Source: QQUD01 sp039029915 (lineage in GTDB: Bacteria > Chloroflexota > Anaerolineae > Promineifilales > Promineifilaceae). From it: DNA of 25,571 bases. Below are positions 1 to 7,183 of the stretch, one piece after another. The notes under the pieces are model-generated. The model was given only the letters and a program-made list of their open reading frames with translations. It searched no databases and was not told the DNA's origin. Both the position numbers and the translations under genes were made by a program. The number at the start of each line of letters is the position of its first letter. Within the stretch, counting starts at the first letter, position 1. The DNA lies in assembly GCA_039029915.1 (NCBI GenBank), contig JBCCFD010000057.1, positions 1-25,571 on the forward strand, given 5' to 3'.

Positions 1-948
1 ATTTTACAAATTTTATTTATTCCATTGGCGATTATTGGTGCAATTTGGACTGGGTATAAGCAAATTGTGGTTAGCAAAAACTTGGGCGTTTCGCAAACGG
101 CAATTGAGATTTTAAACGGCCGTTTTACCATGCACATTTTTGGATTGCGTAACGACCCTGCCTCCGCTAAACTGGCGTCTACCTTGCCGAATACTTCGAC
201 GGGCGGCTTGTGGCTGGCCTTGGCTCCCCTTTACGTCTATTCCAGAATTGCCGGGCATACCAGATGGTATCCCGTGATTGCTGAAGCGGGTAAGGAAGGA
301 TTGGGCAATCTGGTGATGAACCGCTCAGTTTACATTGATGCGATTATTGACAGAGCGAAGGAAAATGCTGGGCAGTTTGTCATGATGGGATCAGGGTTTG
401 ATACGCGAGGCTACAACGAGCTTAAACACAGCGGGATGCAAATTTTTGAGCTGGACCAAGCCACAACCCAAAAGCTCAAGCGACAATATATAAAAGAAGC
501 CGGAATTGATGACTCACACGTTGATTTTGTTGAGGTCGATTTTTCTCAGAAGGATTGGCTTTCTACCTTGGAAAGCGTCGGGTATCGGGCCAATAAGCGC
601 ACTATTTTTCTTTGGGAAGGTGTTACCCTTTACCTTGGTGAAACCTCAGTTCGCGAAACATTGCGCCAAGTGAAAGCAAACGCAGCTTCGGGCAGCATCA
701 TTATTGCTGATTTCTACGCTAAAAGTTTTGTGATGGGAGAGTACTCTGCGGCTTTAAAACCAGCTTTACCCTTGCTTGATGTGACCAATGAACAGTTTGC
801 CTTTGGCCTTGATATGGCAAATGATTACAAAAAAACATTGAATGAATTTGTAACCAGTGAAGGGTTTAGTTTAGGAAAAACCCATTTTTTCGGTCACAAG
901 ACGGAAAAGGGAACCTGGATGGTTGTTGCAGAGCTGCAGGTAGATTAA
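1..948 (+). CDS. LCM/PPM-family SAM-dependent methyltransferase, 5' end outside window
   Basis: The reading frame is open from the first base and ends at the TAA at 946-948, so the true start may lie upstream; the first in-window candidate is TTG at 25. The visible N-terminus is a hydrophobic stretch (about codons 1-20), suggesting a membrane anchor, which is unusual for this family. The catalytic part shows the class I methyltransferase motifs of the leucine carboxyl methyltransferase (PPM) family: GSGFDTRGY at 388-414 (SAM-binding loop), FELDQ about 25 codons later (acidic residue for the SAM ribose), VDFSQKDW, and FLWEGVTLYL. Family members methylate protein carboxyl groups or small molecules; the substrate here cannot be read from sequence. 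The next gene follows after about 190 bp with its own leader. The family call is firm, the function is not. Confidence 0.8.
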   Translation: MLQILFIPLAIIGAIWTGYKQIVVSKNLGVSQTAIEILNGRFTMHIFGLRNDPASAKLASTLPNTSTGGLWLALAPLYVYSRIAGHTRWYPVIAEAGKEGLGNLVMNRSVYIDAIIDRAKENAGQFVMMGSGFDTRGYNELKHSGMQIFELDQATTQKLKRQYIKEAGIDDSHVDFVEVDFSQKDWLSTLESVGYRANKRTIFLWEGVTLYLGETSVRETLRQVKANAASGSIIIADFYAKSFVMGEYSAALKPALPLLDVTNEQFAFGLDMANDYKKTLNEFVTSEGFSLGKTHFFGHKTEKGTWMVVAELQVD

Positions 949-1137
949 GCTCACGATGTGCTTTTAGGCATTCTTTGGTTGAAACGGCCGTTGACGCCCA
1001 AACGAGTGAGGAGAACAGCAACCCGGTTCAGTATTTTGCTTAATAAATAATGCCTTCCCCATGCCCCCGATCGCTTTCTGATCGTCTCTTAAATACCCTG
1101 TGCATATATTATTTATGATTTGAAAAGCGAGTATCCC
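949..1137. other. intergenic region with one AACGGCCGTT palindrome
   Basis: There is no gene in this 189-bp gap. It holds an exact AACGGCCGTT at 983-992 and a short inverted repeat, CGATC-N7-GATCG-like, near 1067-1085. An AT-rich stretch (TATATTATTTAT near 1105-1116) could contain a -10 element for the following gene, but I see no matching -35 box. Confidence 0.4.
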
Positions 1138-1914
1138 ATGAATAATCGATGGATATTTATTTTAATGGCAGGTGTTTTATTGTCACCTGTTTGTTGTGCC
1201 AGTACCTACCTTGTTGATGAATCGAGCGTAACCAATCATCTTTTTAAATTCATGCTTTTTGCTCTTGTTTGGGGCGGCTTTTTTCTTTTAATCCGCTGGC
1301 TTGGAAAAATTCTGTGGACCAGTTATCACGCTCCAAAAGCGGCTATGCTTCTTGCAGAAGAGATGGGATTGAGCCCACTGAATCAAAAAGATGACCCAAA
1401 ATATGCATTTTATGGTGGTTCATTTCAGGGCGTGCCGTTTGCCATTACGCCTGTACGGTATACATTTCGCTATAACCTTGACGGTGAAAGCCGCGTTCGG
1501 TTTGAAGTCCTTTTGCGAATTGTGATTCCCGTTAAGAATGAGATGCTATCAGGGAGCCGCCTCTATCGGTCACCGCACGATCGCAGCAAAGCGGAAAGTT
1601 TTAGAACTGCCTTTCCAAAAGTGAACAAAGAAGATGCAATAAGCGACAACACGAAAAACGTGATGCTTGAGTTTGTTCAGAAAGGATTTGAAACAAAAAG
1701 CCGTTCTTCATTTTTCCGCAGGGCTAATTTGAGAAATCTGGGCTTGTTAGATCGACAGTTTATTGGTGAGGGACAGATTGATGAGACTGTGTTTGCAGAT
1801 ACGCCCGTATTCCTCATACATGATCATCCCAACCCGCTATCGATGATGCCTGAACATTTGGAAACGATCTTGAGTGAGATGATTGATATTGTTAAAATGG
1901 CCGAAAAAACATGA
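1138..1914 (+). CDS. membrane-anchored exported protein of unknown function
   Basis: I do not recognise this 258-aa protein. I chose ATG 1138 over the in-frame TTG 18 bp upstream because the ATG directly begins a good signal peptide (MNNRW, a hydrophobic core of about 15 residues, then a small-residue site around CCA-ST near residue 22). A second hydrophobic segment at about residues 37-57 is followed by basic residues. The rest is soluble, with mixed strands and helices and no catalytic motif I can name. The stop TGA (1912-1914) overlaps the ribosome binding site of the nitrilase gene, so the two are probably co-transcribed and translationally coupled. The context suggests a partner or accessory of that enzyme at the membrane, which is inference. 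Confidence 0.7.
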   Translation: MNNRWIFILMAGVLLSPVCCASTYLVDESSVTNHLFKFMLFALVWGGFFLLIRWLGKILWTSYHAPKAAMLLAEEMGLSPLNQKDDPKYAFYGGSFQGVPFAITPVRYTFRYNLDGESRVRFEVLLRIVIPVKNEMLSGSRLYRSPHDRSKAESFRTAFPKVNKEDAISDNTKNVMLEFVQKGFETKSRSSFFRRANLRNLGLLDRQFIGEGQIDETVFADTPVFLIHDHPNPLSMMPEHLETILSEMIDIVKMAEKT

Positions 1915-1916
1915 GG
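1913..1916 (+). promoter_or_regulatory. ribosome binding site of nitrilase gene, overlapping upstream stop
   Basis: GAGG lies 5 nt before ATG 1922 and overlaps the TGA stop (1912-1914) of the preceding gene. This decides the start at 1922 over an in-frame upstream candidate at 1883, which would overlap the previous gene by 32 bp. Confidence 0.7.
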
Positions 1917-1921
1917 TTATT

Positions 1922-3055
1922 ATGGCACGTAAAATCAAAGTCGCAGCAGTTCAAATGGATGCTCAACCCGCCCCCACGATTGACCGCTTAAATCGAGCTG
2001 AAAGAGTCGTAGAGCAAGCCGTTCAAGCCGGTGCTCAATTGGTGGTCTTGCCTGAAATATTTAACACAGGGTACGGCTACACTGACGAGAATTTTAAGCG
2101 GGCTGAACCAATTGATGGGCAAACAGCTACCTGGTTGAAGGAAACGGCCGTTAAACACCAAATCCACCTCGCCGGAAGCTTGATGCTGCTCGAAAATGGG
2201 GAGATATACAACAGCCTTCTCTTGTTTGGTCCAGACGGTACTCGGTGGCGCTACGATAAAAACTACCCTTGGGGGTGGGAACGGGGTTATTTTCGCGGTA
2301 GAAAAGGGGTCACTGTTGCCAAAACAGAACTGGGCGACATTGGCATTTTAATCTGTTGGGATGTAGCGCACCGAAATTTGTGGCGACAATATGCTGGGGA
2401 GGTTGATTTAATGCTGTTGAGTAGCTGCCCCCCTGACGTAGCCAACCCAACCTTCGCATTTCCAAACGGGGATAAGGTGACCTTTGATGACTTTGGACGG
2501 GTCGGTGCATCGCTTAAAGGATCGGCTCGCCGATTATTTGGCGATATGGTGAATCAACAAACTGCTTGGTTAGGCGTACCAACTGTTCAGGCGGTTGGCT
2601 CTGGGCAGATAAAAACAGATATTCCTAGCAGCATGCTTTCCCTCATTTCATACATTCCTGTGGCTCCAATCCTGCTTAAATATATGTCTCAAGCAAATGA
2701 TGCCAAACTTGAATGTGGTTTCGTTCAAGGCAGTAAGATTGCCAATAGCCAGGGTGAAATACAAGTGGAATTAGAGCAAGACCAAGGGGAAACCTTCACA
2801 ATTGGAGAAGTGACTTTAGCGAATAACAAAAAGGTGCCAGATGCCCCTCAACCCAAAACGGTGATGCCTGCAATTGCTTATTTTTCATCAGATTATCTAC
2901 TGCCTTTGCTTATGCGCTCAGTTTATGCAAAAGGCAAAAAACAGATTCATGGCGTTTCTAAAAGCTCAAAGCCGGAAGCTGGCAAATTAGTTGCACTTTC
3001 GGCTGCTGTTCTATTTGGTTTTGGACTTTGGGCATTCTTTAGAAGAAAACGCTGA
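1922..3055 (+). CDS. nitrilase-superfamily carbon-nitrogen hydrolase with C-terminal membrane tail
   Basis: This 377-aa protein has the full nitrilase triad: Glu45 in VLPEIFNTGYG, Lys113 in YDKNYPWGWERGY, and Cys145 in GILICWDVAHRN. It should hydrolyse an amide, nitrile or N-carbamoyl bond; the substrate is unknown. Family catalytic domains are usually about 260-300 aa. Here the domain carries extra sequence: a hydrophobic insert around residues 238-256 (LISYIPVAPILLKY) and a C-terminal tail, about 350-377, consisting of KPEAG, a transmembrane helix and RRKR. I see no N-terminal signal peptide, so the tail most simply anchors a cytoplasmic enzyme, although its motif-helix-basic pattern also resembles a surface sorting signal. 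It is coupled to the upstream membrane protein gene. A 24-bp palindrome lies downstream. Confidence 0.9.
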   Translation: MARKIKVAAVQMDAQPAPTIDRLNRAERVVEQAVQAGAQLVVLPEIFNTGYGYTDENFKRAEPIDGQTATWLKETAVKHQIHLAGSLMLLENGEIYNSLLLFGPDGTRWRYDKNYPWGWERGYFRGRKGVTVAKTELGDIGILICWDVAHRNLWRQYAGEVDLMLLSSCPPDVANPTFAFPNGDKVTFDDFGRVGASLKGSARRLFGDMVNQQTAWLGVPTVQAVGSGQIKTDIPSSMLSLISYIPVAPILLKYMSQANDAKLECGFVQGSKIANSQGEIQVELEQDQGETFTIGEVTLANNKKVPDAPQPKTVMPAIAYFSSDYLLPLLMRSVYAKGKKQIHGVSKSSKPEAGKLVALSAAVLFGFGLWAFFRRKR

Positions 3056-3101
3056 TCAGTACTGCTTGCCCTGAATTGAGTTTGTTTTAGTTTACCGTGA
3101 A

Positions 3102-3125
3102 GTTGAAAAACGGCCGTTTTTCAAC
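3102..3125. repeat. 24-bp perfect palindrome built around AACGGCCGTT
   Basis: The sequence begins GTTGAAAAACGG and is its own reverse complement over all 24 bases. It sits 46 bp after the nitrilase stop. As RNA it could form a stem only with an opened centre, and the following run is AACAAAAA, not T-rich, so it is a poor terminator. It is the largest palindrome around any of the AACGGCCGTT copies. Confidence 0.85.
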
Positions 3126-3160
3126 AAAAACACGCCCTTTTCCCCGATTTGCACATAGAT

Positions 3161-3174
3161 GTCATATAGATGAC
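3161..3174. promoter_or_regulatory. inverted repeat GTCAT-ATAG-ATGAC, possible operator
   Basis: Five-base perfect arms with a 4-bp spacer lie about 70 bp upstream of the XRE-2TM regulator gene and just upstream of its possible promoter. This is a plausible autoregulatory site for an XRE dimer, but the arms are short. Confidence 0.3.
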
Positions 3175-3186
3175 GGCATCGTGACG

Positions 3187-3215
3187 TTGTGTTTGCCTTT
3201 TTTCAATGTCATAAT
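3187..3215 (+). promoter_or_regulatory. possible sigma-70-type promoter of the XRE-2TM gene
   Basis: A TTGTGT (-35, 3187-3192) and a CATAAT (-10, 3210-3215) are separated by 17 bp. The -10 matches 5 of 6 consensus bases and the -35 only half. The implied leader is about 24 nt and includes a strong GGAGG at 3237-3241, 4 nt before ATG 3246. Confidence 0.35.
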
Positions 3216-3245
3216 GCAGCTATCACAAAACCGTATGGAGGTTAA

Positions 3246-3716
3246 ATGACACTGAAAGTTGATTCAGACAAATTACGACTGTGGCGTAAAGAGCGCCTTT
3301 GGTCTCAAGAACAAGCTGCAGAACAAGCGGGTATTAGCTTACGCACGATTCAAAGGATTGAAAGCGGCGGAGCGGCATCACAAGATTCGGCCGTTGCTTT
3401 GGCAAACGCCTATGATATGAATGTGAATGAATTGTTGCTTGATGAAGCGCAGCAGATCAAGAAAGCTAACGAAAAACAAGCCTCAAAAGGAGTGCTCGGG
3501 TTAAAAATGTCCTTCGGTATTCACCTTGCCAGCTTTGTCATTGGTGGTTTCCCGCTATTGGTGATCGATCTAATAGACAATCCAGCTGAGTGGTGGTCAA
3601 TCATCCCGCTGGCTTTTTGGGGTGTTGGTCTTGTCGCCCACGGCGGCACTGCTTACATGGTTGAATATATCGAAAAGATGAAGAGGCAAATGGAAGAGCT
3701 TGAAACAGCATCGTAG
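3246..3716 (+). CDS. XRE-family HTH regulator fused to a 2TM membrane domain
   Basis: This 156-aa protein has an N-terminal XRE/Cro-type helix-turn-helix at about residues 8-62 (SQEQAAEQAGISLRTIQRIE is the recognisable helix-turn-helix), a short charged linker, and two transmembrane helices at about 83-109 and 114-138 followed by an amphipathic helix. The C-terminal half resembles the small 2TM domain (WW near the start of helix 2, then GVGLVAHGG), known as a C-terminal partner of HTH and LytTR-type regulators. It should sit in the cytoplasmic membrane with the HTH inside and may respond to membrane or envelope state. Start support is strong (GGAGG 4 nt upstream). It is single, with its own promoter region and a strong terminator. 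The target is unknown; an autoregulatory site is possible. Confidence 0.88.
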   Translation: MTLKVDSDKLRLWRKERLWSQEQAAEQAGISLRTIQRIESGGAASQDSAVALANAYDMNVNELLLDEAQQIKKANEKQASKGVLGLKMSFGIHLASFVIGGFPLLVIDLIDNPAEWWSIIPLAFWGVGLVAHGGTAYMVEYIEKMKRQMEELETAS

Positions 3717-3758
3717 CCTGTGCATAAAATTGTTGGCTCAAAATTTTAGCTGAACTTT

Positions 3759-3790
3759 ACGCCAAGGGAGATTCTCCCTTGGCGTTTTTT
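3759..3790 (+). terminator. strong rho-independent terminator
   Basis: A 12-bp perfect stem, ACGCCAAGGGAG with loop ATT and CTCCCTTGGCGT, is followed by T residues to 3790. It lies 42 bp after the stop of the XRE-2TM gene and 23 bp from the stop of the convergent GcvT-like gene. The T-tract is on the plus strand, so it mainly ends plus-strand transcription. Confidence 0.92.
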
Positions 3791-3813
3791 CGTTTACCGA
3801 TATGAAAGTTGGC

Positions 3814-4956
3814 TTACCGTAATTTTTGGCGAGGAATTTTCTTGTTTTTATCGACGAAGGGGAGAGTGGTTACCGTTGCTTGCCGAGCGCCAAATGGTGT
3901 TTGCAAGTTGAATGTTGTGCCAACCGTGGTTTGTTCAATGGGCACCATGGCGTACCCGATATTTTGCTTTAATCGAGGGGAGTGAACAAAAGCGGTAAGT
4001 TCACCAATGCGTTCACCGTTTTTTGTGATGGGCCAGCGATTTTCATTATGTGTTTCCATGGGTTCACCATCGATGATGATGCCCACAATTTTTTGCGAAA
4101 TACCTTGTTGGGCGATTTTCTTTAACGCTTCCTGCCCAATAAAACCACCAGCTTTATCGAGGCTGACAAGTCTCTCCATGCCCACTTCAAACGGATTGTT
4201 GTTGACCGTTACGTCAGACCGATAATCTAAAATACCAGCTTCGATGCGACGGATGCGATTGGGAGAAGAGACGATTAACCCATATGGCCTACCCGCTTCA
4301 ATAATCATCTCCCATAGCTCATCTCCCCGCGTTTTGTCCTGAAGATAAATTTCAAAGCCTACTTCAGCGCTAAAGCCCGTTCGAGAAACGACAACCGGAA
4401 TATTGTCGATCTCAGTTGAGGTGCAATGGTAGTAACCGAGGTCTAAAATTTCCTCACCCAATAAAGCGGCAACCACTTTAGGTGAGTTTGGCCCCTGAAG
4501 CTGAACAGGATACGCATCTGGAGCGCTAATGTTGACATCCATATTGGCGAACACAGAGACGCCCTGTGCCCAAAGTAGAACGTCAGAATCGGCCGTGGAG
4601 AGCCAAAACCGATTTTCCTCAAGCCGAAGCATGACAGGATCGTTGAGAATGCCCCCTGCAGCGTTGGTTAAAATAATGTAGCGACAACGACCGGGCTTAA
4701 CTTTTGAAATATCCCGCGGTGTGAGAAGGCTAATAAAGTTAAAGGCATCGGGGCCAGATATTTCAATGATTCTTTGAACTGAAACATCCCAAAGCGTGAC
4801 GGCCTGAATGGTTGCCCAATATTCAGCCAGCGTATCACCGTAATTGTAAGGCATCCACATGCCGTTGTAGGGTACAAAATCACCGGCTCCATATTTCACC
4901 GTAGACTCAAAAAAGGGAGATTTATAAATGCGTGGGTTGAGTGCGTGTCTTTTCAT
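3814..4956 (-). CDS. GcvT-family (aminomethyltransferase-like) folate-dependent methyltransferase
   Basis: This 380-aa protein belongs to the glycine-cleavage T protein / DmdA / LigM superfamily, which transfers one-carbon or methyl groups to tetrahydrofolate. The frame can be opened upstream to 5130, but that would overlap the preceding gene by about 150 bp with a low-complexity non-family N-terminus. ATG 4956, 22 bp after the URO-D-like stop, begins the conserved domain directly (NPRIYKSPFFES). Visible family features are LWDVS near residue 40, the folate-site segment AAGGILNDPVM with its conserved Asp, and RTGFSAEVGFEIYL in place of the T-protein YTGEDGFEI. It is the third gene of an iclR operon without H, L or P proteins of the glycine cleavage system, so it is unlikely to be the housekeeping GcvT. 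A demethylase acting on an N-, O- or S-methyl compound is more likely, but the substrate is unknown. Confidence 0.85.
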   Translation of the reverse strand: MKRHALNPRIYKSPFFESTVKYGAGDFVPYNGMWMPYNYGDTLAEYWATIQAVTLWDVSVQRIIEISGPDAFNFISLLTPRDISKVKPGRCRYIILTNAAGGILNDPVMLRLEENRFWLSTADSDVLLWAQGVSVFANMDVNISAPDAYPVQLQGPNSPKVVAALLGEEILDLGYYHCTSTEIDNIPVVVSRTGFSAEVGFEIYLQDKTRGDELWEMIIEAGRPYGLIVSSPNRIRRIEAGILDYRSDVTVNNNPFEVGMERLVSLDKAGGFIGQEALKKIAQQGISQKIVGIIIDGEPMETHNENRWPITKNGERIGELTAFVHSPRLKQNIGYAMVPIEQTTVGTTFNLQTPFGARQATVTTLPFVDKNKKIPRQKLR

Positions 4957-4978
4957 TTTTGATAACCAAGGTGCTGCG

Positions 4979-6169
4979 TTATTTTCTTTTTGCCCTGCGG
5001 CGATGTCTTCGTTCGCGTGGTTTCTCACCGATACCGGGCACCTTTGGTGGGTCAGGTTGGGGGGACATTTTATCAGGGATGTCCTTGTAGTGACCATATT
5101 TGCGGGCCGCTTCAAACATACGAATCGCATTTTCTGGTTTACACCCCGGGTGAAGCGAGTTGGATGAAGCTAGAATGTAGCCTCCTTCCGGTGCCGCCAT
5201 TTGAATCGTTTCATAAACAGCTTCTTCAACTTGATCTGGGTTGCCAAAGACAAGCAAATCGAGACAGTCGATATTACCGACGACACACATCTTGCCTTTA
5301 AGATATTGCTTGGTAGCACCAATATGCATGCATTGGGGTTGAATGGGGTGTAATCCATCAAAATGGGATTCGACAAAGACATCTAAAATGGGCCAAACAA
5401 CCCCATCACAATGCTTGAACACCTGTAATCCTTTTTCGTGAACATAGTCACAGAGTTCTTGTTTGTATGGCAGGATGAATTCGTGGAAATGATCGAGGGA
5501 CATCAGGGTCGTCATATTACCAGCCATGTCTCCGTCAAAAGAGACGACATCGATACCAATTTCAGCACACATATTGATGATCCGCTTGTTAAACTCAACC
5601 ACCTCGCGCGAGACGGCATGGGCTAATTCAGGGTCAAGAGAATAATCGTACATGAGCTTGTCCATGCCTCCACGGATAAGCCACGCTTCTTGAAACGGGC
5701 CATTCATGCTCAGCACATGTGACCGGTCACGGCCGAGTTTGTCTATCACATAAGCGGCCCCTTCAAAATCTTCAAGGCTTACTCGGTCAGCCATCCGATA
5801 CCCTTTTAAGTCTTCGATAGTTTTTATCCCCCCCTCCATGACGGCTGGAATACCGTTCTTGCTCAGCATGAAGCCACGGCCGTATTTATCGACCCCCCAA
5901 TCCTCCGTGACCCGTTTTAAGCCCGTAGAGTATGAGAGCCACGTTGCATCATGGTCTTGCGCCTCAATGACATCACAATAAGTATCAAGAAATGCCTTGC
6001 TCTCTTCTCCTTTTCGTGTGGCAACAGCTTCTTTTCCTCGAGATAAGCCCATAATCTCAGCCATGCCAAGAATGACTTTTTCATCGATGTAATCGAGCAT
6101 AGGGACGCGGTCGGGGACACCAAGATCCAATGCCGTTTGAAACCGATCTCTTGAAGTCATTGTTTTCAT
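4979..6169 (-). CDS. URO-D superfamily protein, methyltransferase-like rather than haem enzyme
   Basis: This 396-aa protein has the uroporphyrinogen decarboxylase (URO-D/CmuA/MtaA) fold: DRFQTALDLGVPDRVPM at the N-terminus, a central FDGDMAGN segment, KHCDGVVWPILD at 252-263, GNIDCLDLL at 298-306, and SSNSLHPGCKPENAIRMFEAA near 335-355. It lacks the RQAGRYxP motif of true HemE. The His-Cys near 253-254 and Cys302 are candidate metal ligands as in methylcobamide methyltransferases, but the spacing is not the classic HxC, so this is tentative. The C-terminus is an odd Arg/Lys-rich tail. The start ATG 6169 overlaps the iclR stop in an ATGA arrangement, with GGAGG (plus-strand complement at 6179-6183) 9 nt upstream, giving coupled translation. 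Together with the GcvT-like gene it suggests methyl transfer. Confidence 0.85.
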   Translation of the reverse strand: MKTMTSRDRFQTALDLGVPDRVPMLDYIDEKVILGMAEIMGLSRGKEAVATRKGEESKAFLDTYCDVIEAQDHDATWLSYSTGLKRVTEDWGVDKYGRGFMLSKNGIPAVMEGGIKTIEDLKGYRMADRVSLEDFEGAAYVIDKLGRDRSHVLSMNGPFQEAWLIRGGMDKLMYDYSLDPELAHAVSREVVEFNKRIINMCAEIGIDVVSFDGDMAGNMTTLMSLDHFHEFILPYKQELCDYVHEKGLQVFKHCDGVVWPILDVFVESHFDGLHPIQPQCMHIGATKQYLKGKMCVVGNIDCLDLLVFGNPDQVEEAVYETIQMAAPEGGYILASSNSLHPGCKPENAIRMFEAARKYGHYKDIPDKMSPQPDPPKVPGIGEKPRERRHRRRAKRK

Positions 6170-6921
6170 ACTTTTTTTCCTCCAATTTGGGCACTCATTT
6201 CAGCCGCAACCTTGACAACAAGGTCTGAAAACAAATGTTCATTTTCCTCAGATGGCACTCGAAAAACTGGCCCGTATAAACTCAGAGCTGCAACAATTTT
6301 CCCAGTCTGTCCAAAAATCGGTGCAGATACACCAGCTAAGCCTCGCTCAAATTCCTCTCGCACCCAAGCGTATCCATGTTGACAAATGTGATCTAATTGA
6401 ATTACCAGCCGCTCCCGTTCGACGATGCTGTTTTCGGTAAATCGTTCAAGCGGCTTGGTCAAATAGCGCTGTCTTAGGGTTGAGTCGTAAGCTAGAAAAA
6501 TCTTGCTTGGGGATAAAACGTGCAGGGTTGGAAAATGGATGCCCGTCCAGTCGCGCAACTGAATATTACTGTTGGGATCGCTTTTTTGGGCAATGTATAG
6601 AAGCCGTTCGCCATCCATAATAGAAAGTGTTGCGGTTTCACCTGTTTCCTCAACCAAACGCCGCAATGGCTGTTCGGCTAAACTCACAAGCCATGAAGGC
6701 TGGGCTATTAATGCGGCTATCGCTGGGCCAATTTGGAAGCCAGCTTTTGGGTGCTCGCGCTTAACGGCCGCAATTTTTTCCAATGTGGTTAACATGCGCG
6801 AGATGGTGCTCTTAGGCAGACCCGTTAGCTCGGCGATATCTCCTAACTGTGCCCCATGGGGAACTTGGGCAACCGCATTTAGTATTTCAAAAGCCCGTTG
6901 AACTGATTGAATCTCTGACAT
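6166..6921 (-). CDS. IclR-family transcriptional regulator
   Basis: This 251-aa protein has a winged HTH at about residues 4-65 (VQRAFEILNAVAQ, then LGDIAELTGLPKSTISRMLTTLE) and an IclR effector-binding domain at about 80-245, including GFQIGPAI, EETGETATLSIMDGERLLY, and a late AALSLYGPVFRV. IclR proteins sense small carboxylates or aromatic metabolites and usually control an adjacent catabolic operon. Here it is the first gene of that operon (iclR, URO-D-like, GcvT-like) and overlaps the second by 4 bp, so it probably regulates its own expression along with the enzymes. A short purine-rich GGAAAG precedes the ATG on the minus strand. A possible operator lies 20-38 bp upstream. Confidence 0.92.
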   Translation of the reverse strand: MSEIQSVQRAFEILNAVAQVPHGAQLGDIAELTGLPKSTISRMLTTLEKIAAVKREHPKAGFQIGPAIAALIAQPSWLVSLAEQPLRRLVEETGETATLSIMDGERLLYIAQKSDPNSNIQLRDWTGIHFPTLHVLSPSKIFLAYDSTLRQRYLTKPLERFTENSIVERERLVIQLDHICQHGYAWVREEFERGLAGVSAPIFGQTGKIVAALSLYGPVFRVPSEENEHLFSDLVVKVAAEMSAQIGGKKV

Positions 6922-6940
6922 CTTTCCGTATCGTGAAAAC

Positions 6941-6959
6941 TATTCTGTATAATGGAATA
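6941..6959. promoter_or_regulatory. inverted repeat TATTC-N9-GAATA, candidate IclR operator
   Basis: Perfect 5-bp arms flank TGTATAATG, 20 bp upstream of the iclR start codon in the promoter region. IclR-family dimers often bind palindromes of roughly this size in their own promoter. TTGCCA on the minus strand just upstream (complement near 6959-6964) could be a -35 box. This is tentative. Confidence 0.4.
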
Positions 6960-7064
6960 ATGGCAAGGATTCTATAACATTGGCTCGTAAAGTCAAATGT
7001 TTTATTGCAAACACGGCCGTATCCCTAAGAAACCAGCGACAAGCTTGAGGAATAAAGAAGGCCG

Positions 7065-7091
7065 TGTCGAAATACGAGGTCAAGCTGCGTC
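7065..7091 (+). promoter_or_regulatory. ECF42-type promoter TGTCGA-N17-CGTC upstream of the YCII gene
   Basis: TGTCGA (7065-7070) and CGTC (7088-7091) are separated by 17 bp. The same motif, spacing and flanks recur at 9036-9062 upstream of the SRPBCC gene: the shared bases include TGTCGAAAT and CTGCGTCGGTA, while the spacer centre differs. As I recall, TGTCGA / CG(A/T)C is the reported promoter motif of ECF42 sigma factors, and such a sigma gene lies between the two sites. The implied leader is about 85 nt. Confidence 0.75.
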
Positions 7092-7110
7092 GGTACGGTA
7101 ATTAATAACC

Positions 7111-7135
7111 ACGCTACAATAGCGTAACGGCCGTA
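7111..7135. repeat. short hairpin next to AACGGCCGTA in the YCII leader
   Basis: ACGCTA-CAA-TAGCGT (7111-7125) is a perfect 6-bp inverted repeat immediately followed by AACGGCCGTA (7126-7135). It lies in the predicted leader of the YCII mRNA. No T-run follows, so it is not a terminator. Confidence 0.45.
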
Positions 7136-7183
7136 GATTGTTCCGCAATTGACGGCCCCATCTAAAAATAAAGGGTGATACAA

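Noticed and set aside
1067..1116. Promoter for the unknown membrane protein gene at 1138
   Set aside because: The AT-rich TATATTATTTAT could be a -10 element, but no convincing -35 box is at the right distance, so no promoter is called.
4957..5130. In-frame upstream extension of the GcvT-like gene to 5130
   Set aside because: It would overlap the URO-D-like gene by about 150 bp, and the extra residues show no family similarity; ATG 4956 starts right at the conserved domain after the upstream stop.
4990..5301. Plus-strand open frames across the URO-D/GcvT junction
   Set aside because: They run antisense to clearly coding sequence, show no domain features and have no ribosome binding site.
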